NCBI RefSeq assembly: GCF_023078455.1 | Contig: NZ_CP095740.1 | Location: 2,840,001-2,904,000 of the forward strand | DNA length: 64,000 nt | Direction of reading: 5' to 3' | From: Luteibacter aegosomatis | GTDB taxonomy: Bacteria; Pseudomonadota; Gammaproteobacteria; Xanthomonadales; Rhodanobacteraceae | The notes under the pieces: generated by a model | The model's input: only the letters and a program-made list of their open reading frames with translations | Told to the model about the DNA's origin: nothing | The model's database searches: none | Part shown: positions 35,396 through 44,051 of the stretch, piece by piece | Layout: each line of letters starts with the position of its first letter | Numbering within the stretch: position 1 is the first letter of the stretch | Made by a program: the position numbers and the translations under genes

Positions 35396-37927
35396 TTACG
35401 CCGGCGCAACCGAACGCCCCTCGCTGACGAGGCGCTCCCGCTCGGCCAGCAGCTTGTCGAAAGTGAGCGTGGGCAAGGGCCTGCAGAACAGGTAGCCCTG
35501 CAATTCGTCGCAGCCCTGTGCGCGAAGGAACTGCAGATGCTCCTCGACCTCGACCCCCTCGGCCACCACCCCGCGCTTGAGACGATGCGCCATCTCGATG
35601 GTGGAACGCACGATCGCCTCGTCGTCGGGATCGACGCCGATATTACGCACGAAGCTCTGGTCGATCTTGATCCGGTCGGCGGGCAGGCGGCGCAGGTAGT
35701 CGAGCGAGGCCGCGCCCGTGCCGAAGTCGTCGATGGCGATACGGCAACCCAGTGCATGCAGCGCACCGAGCCGTTCCTCGAGATCGGGCACGGTCTTGAC
35801 GCTGATGCTCTCCGTCACCTCGAGCTCCAGCAGCGACGGGCTCAGCCCCGTCTGGCGCAACGCCGCGGCGACATCGTCAGCGAGGTCGGCCTGCATCAAC
35901 TGCACCGCCGAAAGATTGACGCCCAGGCGCAGGCCCAGTCCGTAGCGGTCTTCCCAGACCTTGGCCTGCTGGCACGCCGTGCGCAGCACCCATTCGCCGA
36001 TGGGCACGATGAGACCGGTGGCCTCGGCCATGGGGATGAAGAATGCCGGGCTGATCATGCCCAGTTCGGGATGCTCCCAGCGCACCAGGGCTTCCATGCC
36101 GACGATGTCCTCGCTCACCGCGTCGACCTGCGGCTGGTAGAACACCCTCAGTTCGCCGTTGCGCACCGCATGGCGAAGGCGCGACTTCAGTTCGATCTGC
36201 TGCTGCTGCGACGCATCGAGATTGACCGCGTAGACCTGGTAGTTGTTGCGACCCAGGCTCTTGGCGCCGTACATGGCCTCGTCGGCGTGATGGAGCAACA
36301 TATCGCCCTCCACCGCGTCGTCGGGGAAGAAGGCGATGCCGATGGATACCGTTACCTGAAGTTCGGAGCCGTCGCCGAGGTCGAGCGGCACTTCCATGGC
36401 CTGCACCACCTTCTCGGCGATGCGCTGCACGTCGTCGCGCTTGACGATGTGCCGCAGGATCATCGTGAATTCGTCGCCGGCGTATCGCGCCACGGTATCC
36501 GAGCCGCGCACGCTCGACCGCAGGCGGCGCGCCACGGCGGACAGCACCTGGTCGCCCGCCGCGTGGCCCAGGGTGTCGTTGATGCCCTTGAAGCGGTCCA
36601 GGTCGATCATCAGCGTGGCGAAACATTCGCCCGTGCGCTCGGCCTCGCGAATGGTGGTGTCCAGGCGATCGTCGAACAGCAGGCGGTTGGGCAGCCCCGT
36701 CAGCGGATCGATCAGGCCCCGGGCCCGGCCCTGTTCACGGCTTCGCCGCAGCTCCAGCGCCGCGGCGAAGCGCGCGCCGACGGCGCGCAAGGCCACTTCG
36801 AGCATGCGGCCCGCACCGCCGTGGCGGCGGCTGCCGGCGAGCATCGCCCCGAACACGTTGTGCCGTTCGTCGAGCAGGGGGACAAAGGCGAAAGCGTGCA
36901 ACCCCAGCGCTTCGACCAGCGGATCGGCCAGGGAAATGCCCTGCCCTTCGACCAGCTGCGACAGCGTTTCGCCGCCGAGGCACAGCTTCAGGAGCGAAAT
37001 ATCGGCCGCTTCCGCCCATTCGACCTGCTCGCCGCCGTTCCACACGCGGGCCACCAGCTCGGGATCGTGATCGCTTTCGGGAAAGGCCGACCATACCGCC
37101 AGCACGTCCAGGCCAAGGGCATCGGCCACCTTCGCGGCCGTGGCGTTCATGCCTTCGTCGTCGGCGGGAAAGGCATCGAGCTCGGCCAGCAACGCCAACG
37201 CGCGATCGGCCACGTGGCTTACGCGCAGGTCGCGAAACGCCACGCCGATGCGGTGGTCGCCGCCGTTGACCAGGTGCCGCACGTCCACTTCGCCGGGAAC
37301 GTCCCGCCCATCGGTCCGGCGGAGCACGCAAGGGTGGGCATCGCCGTCGGGCAACGGCCAGGACATACCGTCAGGGAGGGAAAAAAGCTCACCGAGCAGG
37401 CGTCCTTCCACGGGGCCGTCGCCCAGGCACAGCCGGTTCATCAACTCGCCGCTTTCGAGGATGCAGCCGTCGGGCGTGGTCGCCACGACCCAGGCCGCGC
37501 CGGCGTCGAAAGCGAAACGGTAGTCCGCCCCCGGGGGTGGCTCCGCCAGGGTGACCGGCGCCGGCGCGGCCATGGCCGCGCGCAGGCGAGGCACCAGTTC
37601 GTGCTCGACGGCGCTTTCGCGCAGCCAGTAGGCATGCCCTTCCGGCGTCAGGCCGGGAAGATCGTCGGCCACCAGGTAGACGATGGGCAAGGTCGCGTAC
37701 GCGGCATGCGCACGCAGGATGCGCAGACCTTGGGCGAGGTCCTCGGTGCCATCGGCGGCGACCACCGCCACGTGCAGCGGCGGCGCGTCGGCGAGCAACG
37801 AGGTCAGCTGCTCCGCGTCGCGGGCGCTCAGCAGGAAGAAATCGCCTTCCACGTCGAGCGCATCGAAGATCGCGCGACGGATATCCCGGCGCGGCGTGAA
37901 AACGAGGATTCCCCTGGGGTCCGTCAT
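35396..37927 (-). CDS. Multi-domain GGDEF-EAL protein (c-di-GMP turnover)
   Basis: 843 residues. An N-terminal degenerate receiver-like domain (~5-120), a PAS-like region (~130-240) and a GAF-like region (~255-395) come first. The GGDEF domain has AGDEF (483-487) instead of GGDEF and an RxxD I-site (RGSD) five residues earlier. The EAL domain (~590-830) has EAL at 612-614, NLSAVQ, EVTES, DDFGTGAAS, KIDQSFV and VVAEGVE. The phosphodiesterase residues appear complete, whereas the cyclase has the first glycine replaced. No membrane segment. It is six bases downstream of a 160-residue protein gene. Confidence 0.93.
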   Translation of the reverse strand: MTDPRGILVFTPRRDIRRAIFDALDVEGDFFLLSARDAEQLTSLLADAPPLHVAVVAADGTEDLAQGLRILRAHAAYATLPIVYLVADDLPGLTPEGHAYWLRESAVEHELVPRLRAAMAAPAPVTLAEPPPGADYRFAFDAGAAWVVATTPDGCILESGELMNRLCLGDGPVEGRLLGELFSLPDGMSWPLPDGDAHPCVLRRTDGRDVPGEVDVRHLVNGGDHRIGVAFRDLRVSHVADRALALLAELDAFPADDEGMNATAAKVADALGLDVLAVWSAFPESDHDPELVARVWNGGEQVEWAEAADISLLKLCLGGETLSQLVEGQGISLADPLVEALGLHAFAFVPLLDERHNVFGAMLAGSRRHGGAGRMLEVALRAVGARFAAALELRRSREQGRARGLIDPLTGLPNRLLFDDRLDTTIREAERTGECFATLMIDLDRFKGINDTLGHAAGDQVLSAVARRLRSSVRGSDTVARYAGDEFTMILRHIVKRDDVQRIAEKVVQAMEVPLDLGDGSELQVTVSIGIAFFPDDAVEGDMLLHHADEAMYGAKSLGRNNYQVYAVNLDASQQQQIELKSRLRHAVRNGELRVFYQPQVDAVSEDIVGMEALVRWEHPELGMISPAFFIPMAEATGLIVPIGEWVLRTACQQAKVWEDRYGLGLRLGVNLSAVQLMQADLADDVAAALRQTGLSPSLLELEVTESISVKTVPDLEERLGALHALGCRIAIDDFGTGAASLDYLRRLPADRIKIDQSFVRNIGVDPDDEAIVRSTIEMAHRLKRGVVAEGVEVEEHLQFLRAQGCDELQGYLFCRPLPTLTFDKLLAERERLVSEGRSVAPA

Positions 37928-37933
37928 ACCCGT

Positions 37934-38416
37934 TCAGACCACCCAGCGCCCGTCGCGCAGGCGCGGCGTCGCCGACCTGGCGTGCCGATCGGCATCGACG
38001 ACCACCACCTCGTCGCCCAGTCCGCCCAATTGGGCGGCCGTGGTGCCGAGGAGCACCACACGGCGCACATGGCCGGTCTGTGCCCGGGCCAATTGCCGCA
38101 ACAGCGCACTGTCGGTCGCGCTGATGGGCCCGGACGGCACCTCGAGGAGGTACACGCCGAAGTGCAGGCTCTGCAGGATGTATCGAAGCGCGTCGCCCAG
38201 GCGCGCGCAGCCGGGAACGCGCATCTGCGCGTCACGCAGGCTCACCAGCCCTTCGCTCGCGCCCCATAGGTAGGCGGCCTGGCCGGTACGGCGGGCGACG
38301 AGACGGAACTGGTCCACCAGCGCGGCCAGGTCGGTGGTCTTGAGCGCCACCAGCGGCCCGGATGCCGACAGGATGCGTTCGAAGAGGTCGGTGCCTGCTT
38401 GCGGATCGACGGACAT
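37934..38416 (-). CDS. Conserved hypothetical protein paired with the GGDEF-EAL gene
   Basis: A 160-residue soluble protein, mixed alpha/beta, with no family I recognise. It starts LFERILSASGPLVALKTTDL and has an internal segment AAYLWGASEGLVSL. The second half (GVYLLEVPSGPISATD and VVLLGTTAAQLGGL) reads like a small Rossmann-type fold. The stop is six bases before the GGDEF-EAL start, so it is co-transcribed and may deliver a signal to that protein. Confidence 0.7.
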   Translation of the reverse strand: MSVDPQAGTDLFERILSASGPLVALKTTDLAALVDQFRLVARRTGQAAYLWGASEGLVSLRDAQMRVPGCARLGDALRYILQSLHFGVYLLEVPSGPISATDSALLRQLARAQTGHVRRVVLLGTTAAQLGGLGDEVVVVDADRHARSATPRLRDGRWVV

Positions 38417-38575
38417 GGGCTCGGAAAAGGCAGAAATCCCTCAAAGTATCGAGCCAAATGCCCAAAGGCGCCAGCGCCTTGCGCGGAAAGGCCCGGCCAC
38501 CATACGCGCCGGTATCTCGCATTCGTCCCGATGGGACGGTATGGTGGTGCGCTCACTCGCCACCGCACGACCGCC

Positions 38576-40633
38576 ATGTTCGAAGGACTCCGATTCAAGC
38601 ACTGGAAGACCAGCGTGGGCGACGACGGCATCGTCGTCCTGACGCTCGACCGCGAGGGCACCAGCGCCAACGCGATCTCCCGCGACGTGCTCGACGAGCT
38701 GGACACGCTCGTCGAACGCCTGGGCATCGAAAACCCGACCGGCGTGGTCATCCACTCGGCCAAGCGCTCCGGTTTCGCGGTGGGCGCGGACATCCGCGAA
38801 TTCGTGGAATACGCGCAGACCGGCACCGTGCTGGAAACCATCGAGTACGGCCAGCGCGTCTTCGAGAACCTTGCCCGCCTTCCCTGCCCCACGGTCGCCG
38901 CGATCCACGGCGTCTGCCTGGGCGGAGGCGCCGAACTGGCCCTCGCCTGCCGCATGCGCATCGCGGCCGACGACGACGCCACCCGGATCGGCCTGCCCGA
39001 GGTGATGCTGGGCATCCACCCGGGCTGGGGCGGCAGCGCCCGCCTCCCGCGCCTCATTGGCGCGCCGGACGCGTTGCCGGCCATGCTCACGGGCAAGCCG
39101 TTCAACGCGCGTCGCGCCAAGGCCGTGGGCCTGGTCGACCGCCTGGCCCGTCCCGACGAACTTCTCGCCGAGGCACGCCATCTCGCCAAGCGTCCGCAGA
39201 AACGTCCCTTCGCCCAGCGTGCGAAGGCATGGGCCACGAACACCGCCCCCGCGCGGGCCATCCTGGCACCGATGGTGCGCAAGCAGACCGCCGCCAAGGT
39301 GCGCAAGGAGCATTACCCGGCGCCGTTCGCCCTCATCGATACCTGGGCCCGAGGCGGAGACGACATCCAGCAGCGCCTGAAGCTCGAGGCCCGGTCGGTG
39401 GCGAAGCTCGCCACCACGCCCACCGCCCGCAACCTCATCCGTATCTTCTTCCTGCAGGAGCGGCTCAAGGGCCTCGGCGGCGGCATCGAGCATGGCATCG
39501 AGCACGTGCACGTCGTCGGCGCGGGCACCATGGGTGGCGACATCGCCGCGTGGGCTGCGCTCAAGGGCTTCGAAGTCACGCTGCAAGACCGCGAACTGCG
39601 CTTCATCGAACCGGCGATCCAGCGGGCGAATACGCTGTTCGAAAAGAAGCTCAAGACACCCGCCAAGGTCGAAGCCGCCACCGCGCGCCTCCGCGCCGAC
39701 GTCGAAGGCAGGGGCGTCGCCGACGCCGATCTCGCCATCGAGGCGATCTTCGAGAATCCCGAAGCGAAGCATGCGCTTTACGCGGCCATCGAGCCGCAGT
39801 TCCAGGCCGACGAGATCCTCGCCAGCAATACGTCGTCCATTCCGCTCGACGAACTGCGGCAGGGCCTGGTCGCGCCGCAACGCTTCCTGGGCCTGCACTT
39901 CTTCAATCCCGTGGCGCAGATGCCGCTCGTGGAAGTCGTCCGCCACGACCGGCTCGACGCCGACATCGAAAAACGTGCGCTCGCGTTCTGCAAGGCCATC
40001 GGCAAGCTTCCGGTACCGGTCAAGGGAACCCCGGGCTTCCTGGTCAACCGCATTCTCATGCCTTATCTCATGGAGGCCATGCGCCTCTATAACGAAGGCG
40101 TGCCGGGGCCGGTACTCGATCGCGAAGCGAAGAAATTCGGCATGCCGATGGGCCCGATCGAACTGGCCGACACCGTTGGCCTCGACGTCTGCGCCTCGGT
40201 GGGCAAGGAACTGGCACCGTTCCTGGGTCTCGAGGTGCCGCAAGGCCTCGAGGAAAAGCTTGCCGCGAACAAGCGCGGCAAGAAGGACGGCGAGGGTCTC
40301 TACGTCTGGAAGGACGGCAAGCCCGAGAAACCCGAGGTCGATCCGGACTACGTGCCGCCGTCCGACCTGCAGGACCGCATGATCCTGCCGATGGTCAACG
40401 AAGCCATCGCCTGCCTCGCGGAAAACGTGGTCGACGATGCCGACCTGCTGGACGCCGGCATCATCTTCGGCACCGGTTTCGCACCGTTCCGCGGCGGCCC
40501 CATCCAATACGTGCGCACCGAAGGCGTCGCCACGGTTCGCGAGCGGCTGGCGAAGCTCGAGCAGAAGCATGGGGCACGGTTCGCGGCGAAAGAAGGTTGG
40601 GACAATCCGGAACTCAAAACGCCTGTGGCCTAA
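38576..40633 (+). CDS. Fatty acid oxidation complex alpha subunit (enoyl-CoA hydratase / 3-hydroxyacyl-CoA dehydrogenase)
   Basis: A 685-residue bifunctional beta-oxidation enzyme of the FadB/FadJ type. The N-terminal hydratase half has HGVCLGGGAELALACR (oxyanion and first Glu) and GLPEVMLGIHPGWGG (second Glu). The dehydrogenase half begins with the NAD-binding VVGAGTMGGDIAAW and has LGLHFFNPVAQMPLVEVV with the catalytic histidine. It hydrates enoyl-CoA and oxidises the product. No thiolase gene is adjacent, unlike typical fadBA. The ATG at 38576 starts the family homology; a longer upstream reading is open but has no family sequence. Confidence 0.93.
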   Translation: MFEGLRFKHWKTSVGDDGIVVLTLDREGTSANAISRDVLDELDTLVERLGIENPTGVVIHSAKRSGFAVGADIREFVEYAQTGTVLETIEYGQRVFENLARLPCPTVAAIHGVCLGGGAELALACRMRIAADDDATRIGLPEVMLGIHPGWGGSARLPRLIGAPDALPAMLTGKPFNARRAKAVGLVDRLARPDELLAEARHLAKRPQKRPFAQRAKAWATNTAPARAILAPMVRKQTAAKVRKEHYPAPFALIDTWARGGDDIQQRLKLEARSVAKLATTPTARNLIRIFFLQERLKGLGGGIEHGIEHVHVVGAGTMGGDIAAWAALKGFEVTLQDRELRFIEPAIQRANTLFEKKLKTPAKVEAATARLRADVEGRGVADADLAIEAIFENPEAKHALYAAIEPQFQADEILASNTSSIPLDELRQGLVAPQRFLGLHFFNPVAQMPLVEVVRHDRLDADIEKRALAFCKAIGKLPVPVKGTPGFLVNRILMPYLMEAMRLYNEGVPGPVLDREAKKFGMPMGPIELADTVGLDVCASVGKELAPFLGLEVPQGLEEKLAANKRGKKDGEGLYVWKDGKPEKPEVDPDYVPPSDLQDRMILPMVNEAIACLAENVVDDADLLDAGIIFGTGFAPFRGGPIQYVRTEGVATVRERLAKLEQKHGARFAAKEGWDNPELKTPVA

Positions 40634-40646
40634 TCGCGAGCTTTAT

Positions 40647-40717
40647 TCGCGGACAGGGTCCGCCCCCACCCTTCGGTAGCAAGCTTTCCTACCGAAGGGT
40701 GGGAGCGGCCCCTGTCG
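40647..40717. repeat. Paired REP element, copy 2
   Basis: The same architecture as the element at 15615: CGGACAGGGTCCG, CCCACCCTTCGGTAG, a short centre, then the inverse. The right arm is degenerate at its outer end (CCCCTGTCGAA). It lies between the convergent fad gene and DUF2058 gene. Confidence 0.88.
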
Positions 40718-40744
40718 AATCCTACGAAGCGAAACGGCGCCGAG

Positions 40745-41377
40745 TCACCACATCAGGTCGTCAGGCACCCCGTCGTCCGACTCGCTCTTCGCATTCGGAT
40801 CGACCATCAACGCGATGAACTCCGGCGCGATGCCGCGCAGTTCTTCCACCACCGCCTTGCTCACCACGAGATAGCGGCCGTTCTGCTGAACCACGCCCAG
40901 CTCACCCGCGTTGATCGCGGCCAGTTGCACGGCATCGACGTGGACCCGGCGAATCTTCTCGCCATACGGAAAGTGGCGCACGTGATCGGCCTCGGCGAGA
41001 TTCAGCGCCTTGTCCTTCAGCAACGCTTCGACCTTGCGCTTTTTTTCCTTGCGCAAACGGGCCTGCTCGGCGGCCTCGGCTTCCGCCTTCTTGCGTTCGC
41101 TGGCCTCGGTCTGCGCACGGATGGCATACGCCTTGGCGAGGTCGATCTCGCCGTCCTTGCGTGGCGGACGCTGGCCACCCTGCGGCTTCGGGCCAGGGCC
41201 CTGCCCCGGGCGGCCACCTTGCTGCGGCTTGCCGCCATGGCGCGGATTCTTGCCCGCATACGGCTGACCGCTCGCGCCACCCTGCTTCTGAGGCGGCGGC
41301 GAGGACTTCCTTTTCTCTTCGCGGATCTCCTTGACGAGGCCGCTTTTCAACAACTGGTCGCGCAGGGACTCTGCCAT
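40745..41377 (-). CDS. DUF2058 (YaiL-like) protein
   Basis: A 210-residue DUF2058 protein. The N-terminus is MAESLRDQLLKSGLVKE. A low-complexity Gly/Gln/Pro/Lys region spans ~25-80. A charged coiled coil rich in Lys, Glu and Ala follows (~85-125), then the conserved C-terminal domain (HFPYGEKIRRVHVD, QNGRYLVV). The family may associate with nucleoid or ribosome-linked functions, but the role is unknown. It is the last gene of ugd-slyX-DUF2058. Confidence 0.88.
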   Translation of the reverse strand: MAESLRDQLLKSGLVKEIREEKRKSSPPPQKQGGASGQPYAGKNPRHGGKPQQGGRPGQGPGPKPQGGQRPPRKDGEIDLAKAYAIRAQTEASERKKAEAEAAEQARLRKEKKRKVEALLKDKALNLAEADHVRHFPYGEKIRRVHVDAVQLAAINAGELGVVQQNGRYLVVSKAVVEELRGIAPEFIALMVDPNAKSESDDGVPDDLMW

Positions 41378-41399
41378 GATCGGTAAGACTCGTTCGGTT

Positions 41400-41612
41400 T
41401 CAGTAATGCGGCGGCGGCGGCTCGGTAGCCGGATCGCTACCCAGGCCCGCGCGCATGTTGCCAAGGTCGGAACGCAGGTCGCGCACCGCCCGTTCCAGCA
41501 GATCGAGCCGGCGTGCGATCTCGGCATCCGCCGACGACAGGCCGTTGACCGTGTCGTCGATGAAGGCCAGGCGCACCTCCAGCTCCATCATGCGTTCGTC
41601 CAGCTCAGCCAT
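41400..41612 (-). CDS. slyX: SlyX family protein
   Basis: 70 residues, [20 protein letters not shown] onwards: a short heptad-rich coiled coil ending in a proline-rich PPPPHY tail, all typical of SlyX. Function unknown; it is probably oligomeric through the coiled coil. The ATG lies eight bases inside the 3' end of ugd. Confidence 0.9.
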   Translation of the reverse strand: MAELDERMMELEVRLAFIDDTVNGLSSADAEIARRLDLLERAVRDLRSDLGNMRAGLGSDPATEPPPPHY

Positions 41613-42954
41613 GTTCGCGCCCCTTGAGGCTGCGGCCACGACCGATGCCGTAATAGGCGATGCCCGCTTCCTCCACCAGCGCGGGATCGTAAAGGTTGCG
41701 ACCGTCGAAGATCACCGGCGTGGCCAGCAACGACTTCACGCGGGCGAAGTCCGGACTACGGAAGGCCTTCCACTCGGTGACGATCACCAGGGCGTCGGCC
41801 CCCTCGAGGGCTTCGTAAGGACGCCCAGCCAAGTAGAGGTCGGCGCGTTCGCCATAGATGCGACGGGTTTCGTCGGCGGCCTCGGGGTCGAAGGCGCGCA
41901 CGTTCGCCCCGGCATCCCAGAGTTTCTCCATCAGACGGCGGCTCGATGCCTCGCGCATGTCGTCGGTGTTCGGCTTGAAGGCCAGGCCCCACACGGCGAT
42001 GGTCAGCCCCTTCAGCTTGCCGCCGAAATGCGCCGAAAGCAGATCGAACAGCCGCGATTTCTGCGCATCGTTGACGGCTTCCACCGCGTCGAGAAGGCGT
42101 GCGTCGTAGCCCACCGCGTGGGCCGTGCGCGCCAGCGCCTGCACGTCTTTCGGAAAGCACGAACCGCCATAGCCCGCGCCGGGATAGATGAAGTGGTAAC
42201 CGATGCGCGGGTCGGCGCCGATGCCCTGGCGCACGAGTTCGACGTCGGCGCCCACGCGCTCGGCGATGTTGGCGATCTCGTTCATGAAGCTGATCTTCGT
42301 CGCCAGCATCGCGTTGGCGGCGTACTTGGTCAGCTCGGCCGAACGCTCGTCCATCACCACCATGCGATCGTGATTGCGATTGAACGGCGCATAGAGCTTG
42401 CGCAACACGCCCACGGCCTTCGGGCTCGACGCGCCGACGACGATGCGATCGGGACGCATGCAATCCTCGACCGCATCGCCCTCCTTGAGGAATTCGGGAT
42501 TGGAGACCACGTCGAACGGCACCGACGAACCACGCGCGGTCAACCGTTCCGCGATGGCCGCACGCACGCGATCGGCCGTACCGACGGGCACCGTCGATTT
42601 GTTGACCACCACGGTGTAACGATCGATGTGATCGCCGACGGTGCGCGCCACGGCCAGCACGTACTGGAGGTCGGCGCTGCCGTCCTCGTCGGGCGGGGTA
42701 CCGACGGCGATGAACACGACGTCGCCGTGGTCGATGCCCTCGATCGCGTCCGTGGTGAAGCCGAGACGCCCTTCATCGTGGTTGCGCACCACCATCGGTT
42801 CGAGGCCGGGCTCGTAAATGGGAATGTCGCCCTGCTTCAGGCGCTCGACCTTCCCGGCATCCACGTCGACGCAAAGCACGTGGTTGCCCATTTCGGCGAG
42901 GCAGGTTCCGGTGACGAGACCGACGTAGCCGGTTCCGAAGATGGTGACTTTCAT
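41605..42954 (-). CDS. ugd: UDP-glucose 6-dehydrogenase
   Basis: 449 residues. The N-terminal NAD-binding motif is [17 protein letters not shown]. The catalytic cysteine is in [12 protein letters not shown]. The C-terminal UDP-binding domain carries the typical [17 protein letters not shown]. It oxidises UDP-glucose to UDP-glucuronate for polysaccharide or lipid A modification. No exopolysaccharide genes are adjacent. Confidence 0.96.
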   Translation of the reverse strand: MKVTIFGTGYVGLVTGTCLAEMGNHVLCVDVDAGKVERLKQGDIPIYEPGLEPMVVRNHDEGRLGFTTDAIEGIDHGDVVFIAVGTPPDEDGSADLQYVLAVARTVGDHIDRYTVVVNKSTVPVGTADRVRAAIAERLTARGSSVPFDVVSNPEFLKEGDAVEDCMRPDRIVVGASSPKAVGVLRKLYAPFNRNHDRMVVMDERSAELTKYAANAMLATKISFMNEIANIAERVGADVELVRQGIGADPRIGYHFIYPGAGYGGSCFPKDVQALARTAHAVGYDARLLDAVEAVNDAQKSRLFDLLSAHFGGKLKGLTIAVWGLAFKPNTDDMREASSRRLMEKLWDAGANVRAFDPEAADETRRIYGERADLYLAGRPYEALEGADALVIVTEWKAFRSPDFARVKSLLATPVIFDGRNLYDPALVEEAGIAYYGIGRGRSLKGREHG

Positions 42955-43035
42955 GAGGTTCCCGGGAAGGGCGACGCATGCGTCGTAACGACGAATTGTA
43001 AGCCGCCATCCCATGGGCGAAAAGAAAAACCACGA

Positions 43036-43067
43036 AAAAAAGGCGCGGATCGCTCCGCGCCTTTTTC
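43036..43067 (-). terminator. Rho-independent terminator after the FKBP gene
   Basis: GGCGCGGA-TCGC-TCCGCGCC with A and T runs on both sides. It would stop minus-strand transcription 22 bases past the FKBP stop, before ugd. Confidence 0.9.
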
Positions 43068-43089
43068 GTGCAACCCAAACCGCAGGGGC

Positions 43090-43890
43090 TTAGTTGCCGC
43101 CCTTGTCCTGCACGGTCGGAGCCGCACCCGGGCCCTTGCCGGCCGGGGTCGGACCGGTCTTGACCAGCTCGACGTCGAAGATGATCGTCGCATTCGGCGG
43201 GAAGCCGTTTTCCGGCTTGGCGCCGTAGGCGATGTTCGACGGAATGAAGAGCTTGTACTTGCCGCCGACCTGCATCAGCTGCAGGCCCTCGCGGAAGCCC
43301 GGGATGACCGCGGCGAGCGGGATCTGGGCCGCACCCGGCGGCTGGTGGTCGGCCGACGAATCGAACTTCTGGCCGTTCACGAAGGTGCCGGTGTAGTTGA
43401 TGGTGACCGTGTCGTTCGGACCCGGACGCTGGCCGGTACCGGCCTGGACCACCTGGTACTGCAGGCCCGAGGCGGTGACCTTCACGCCCGGGGCGGTCTT
43501 GTTCTTGGCCAGGAAGGCATCGCCTTCGGCCTTGTTCTGTGCGGCGACCTTGTTGTACTCGGCCTCGGCCTTGGTCTTCAGCTGGGCCACGAAGGCTTCA
43601 CGCGTGGACTTGGCTTCCGCTTCGGACATGGTCGGCTTCTGGCCGGACAGCGCGGCCTGCAGGGCCTTGGCGACCGTGGCCGGGTCGACTTCCTGTGCCA
43701 CGAGCGGCGGCAGCGAGCTGGCGAGATCCCAACCCACGACGTAGCTGGCCTTCTGCTTGTCGACCGAACCCGCGGCAGCGGCAGCCGGCTTGGCAGCGGG
43801 CTTGGCGGCCTGGGCGGATGCGCCCGCGGCCGTACCCAGCGCAACCGCCAGGGCGACGGCCGTCATCGTGGGACGCAAAAAGTGCTTCAT
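43090..43890 (-). CDS. fkpA: Periplasmic FKBP-type peptidyl-prolyl isomerase (FkpA-like)
   Basis: 266 residues. A signal peptide ends in ASA (~28). A Lys/Ala/Pro linker leads into the FkpA-type helical dimerisation domain (ASYVVGWDLASSLP to ~130). The C-terminal FKBP domain has VTINYTGTFVNGQKFDSS, VIPGFREGLQLM and YGAKPENGFPPNATIIFDVEL. A Gly/Pro tail ends the protein. It isomerises X-Pro bonds and acts as a periplasmic chaperone. GGGAG precedes the ATG. A sigma-E-type promoter lies upstream at 43996, as expected from the E. coli regulon. Confidence 0.94.
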   Translation of the reverse strand: MKHFLRPTMTAVALAVALGTAAGASAQAAKPAAKPAAAAAGSVDKQKASYVVGWDLASSLPPLVAQEVDPATVAKALQAALSGQKPTMSEAEAKSTREAFVAQLKTKAEAEYNKVAAQNKAEGDAFLAKNKTAPGVKVTASGLQYQVVQAGTGQRPGPNDTVTINYTGTFVNGQKFDSSADHQPPGAAQIPLAAVIPGFREGLQLMQVGGKYKLFIPSNIAYGAKPENGFPPNATIIFDVELVKTGPTPAGKGPGAAPTVQDKGGN

Positions 43891-43995
43891 TCGATACTCC
43901 CTCTTGGAAAGATTGGCGAGGCCGCCAGTACACCTCCGTGTGGAGGCAGAAACGCCATTGTGCGGTGGTTCGCGGCCAGCTTGCAATGACGGGCG

Positions 43996-44025
43996 AGAGA
44001 CAGGGTTTCACGGCAAAAGTTCACC
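43996..44025 (-). promoter_or_regulatory. Sigma-E-type promoter of the FKBP gene
   Basis: On the minus strand GGTGAACTT, 15 bases, GTCTCT, matching the rpoE promoter in this window in both boxes and in spacing. It lies about 106 bases before the FKBP ATG and just past the CPA2 antiporter stop. Confidence 0.75.
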
Positions 44026-44051
44026 GGCCTTTCGTAAACGTGACGAAATAG

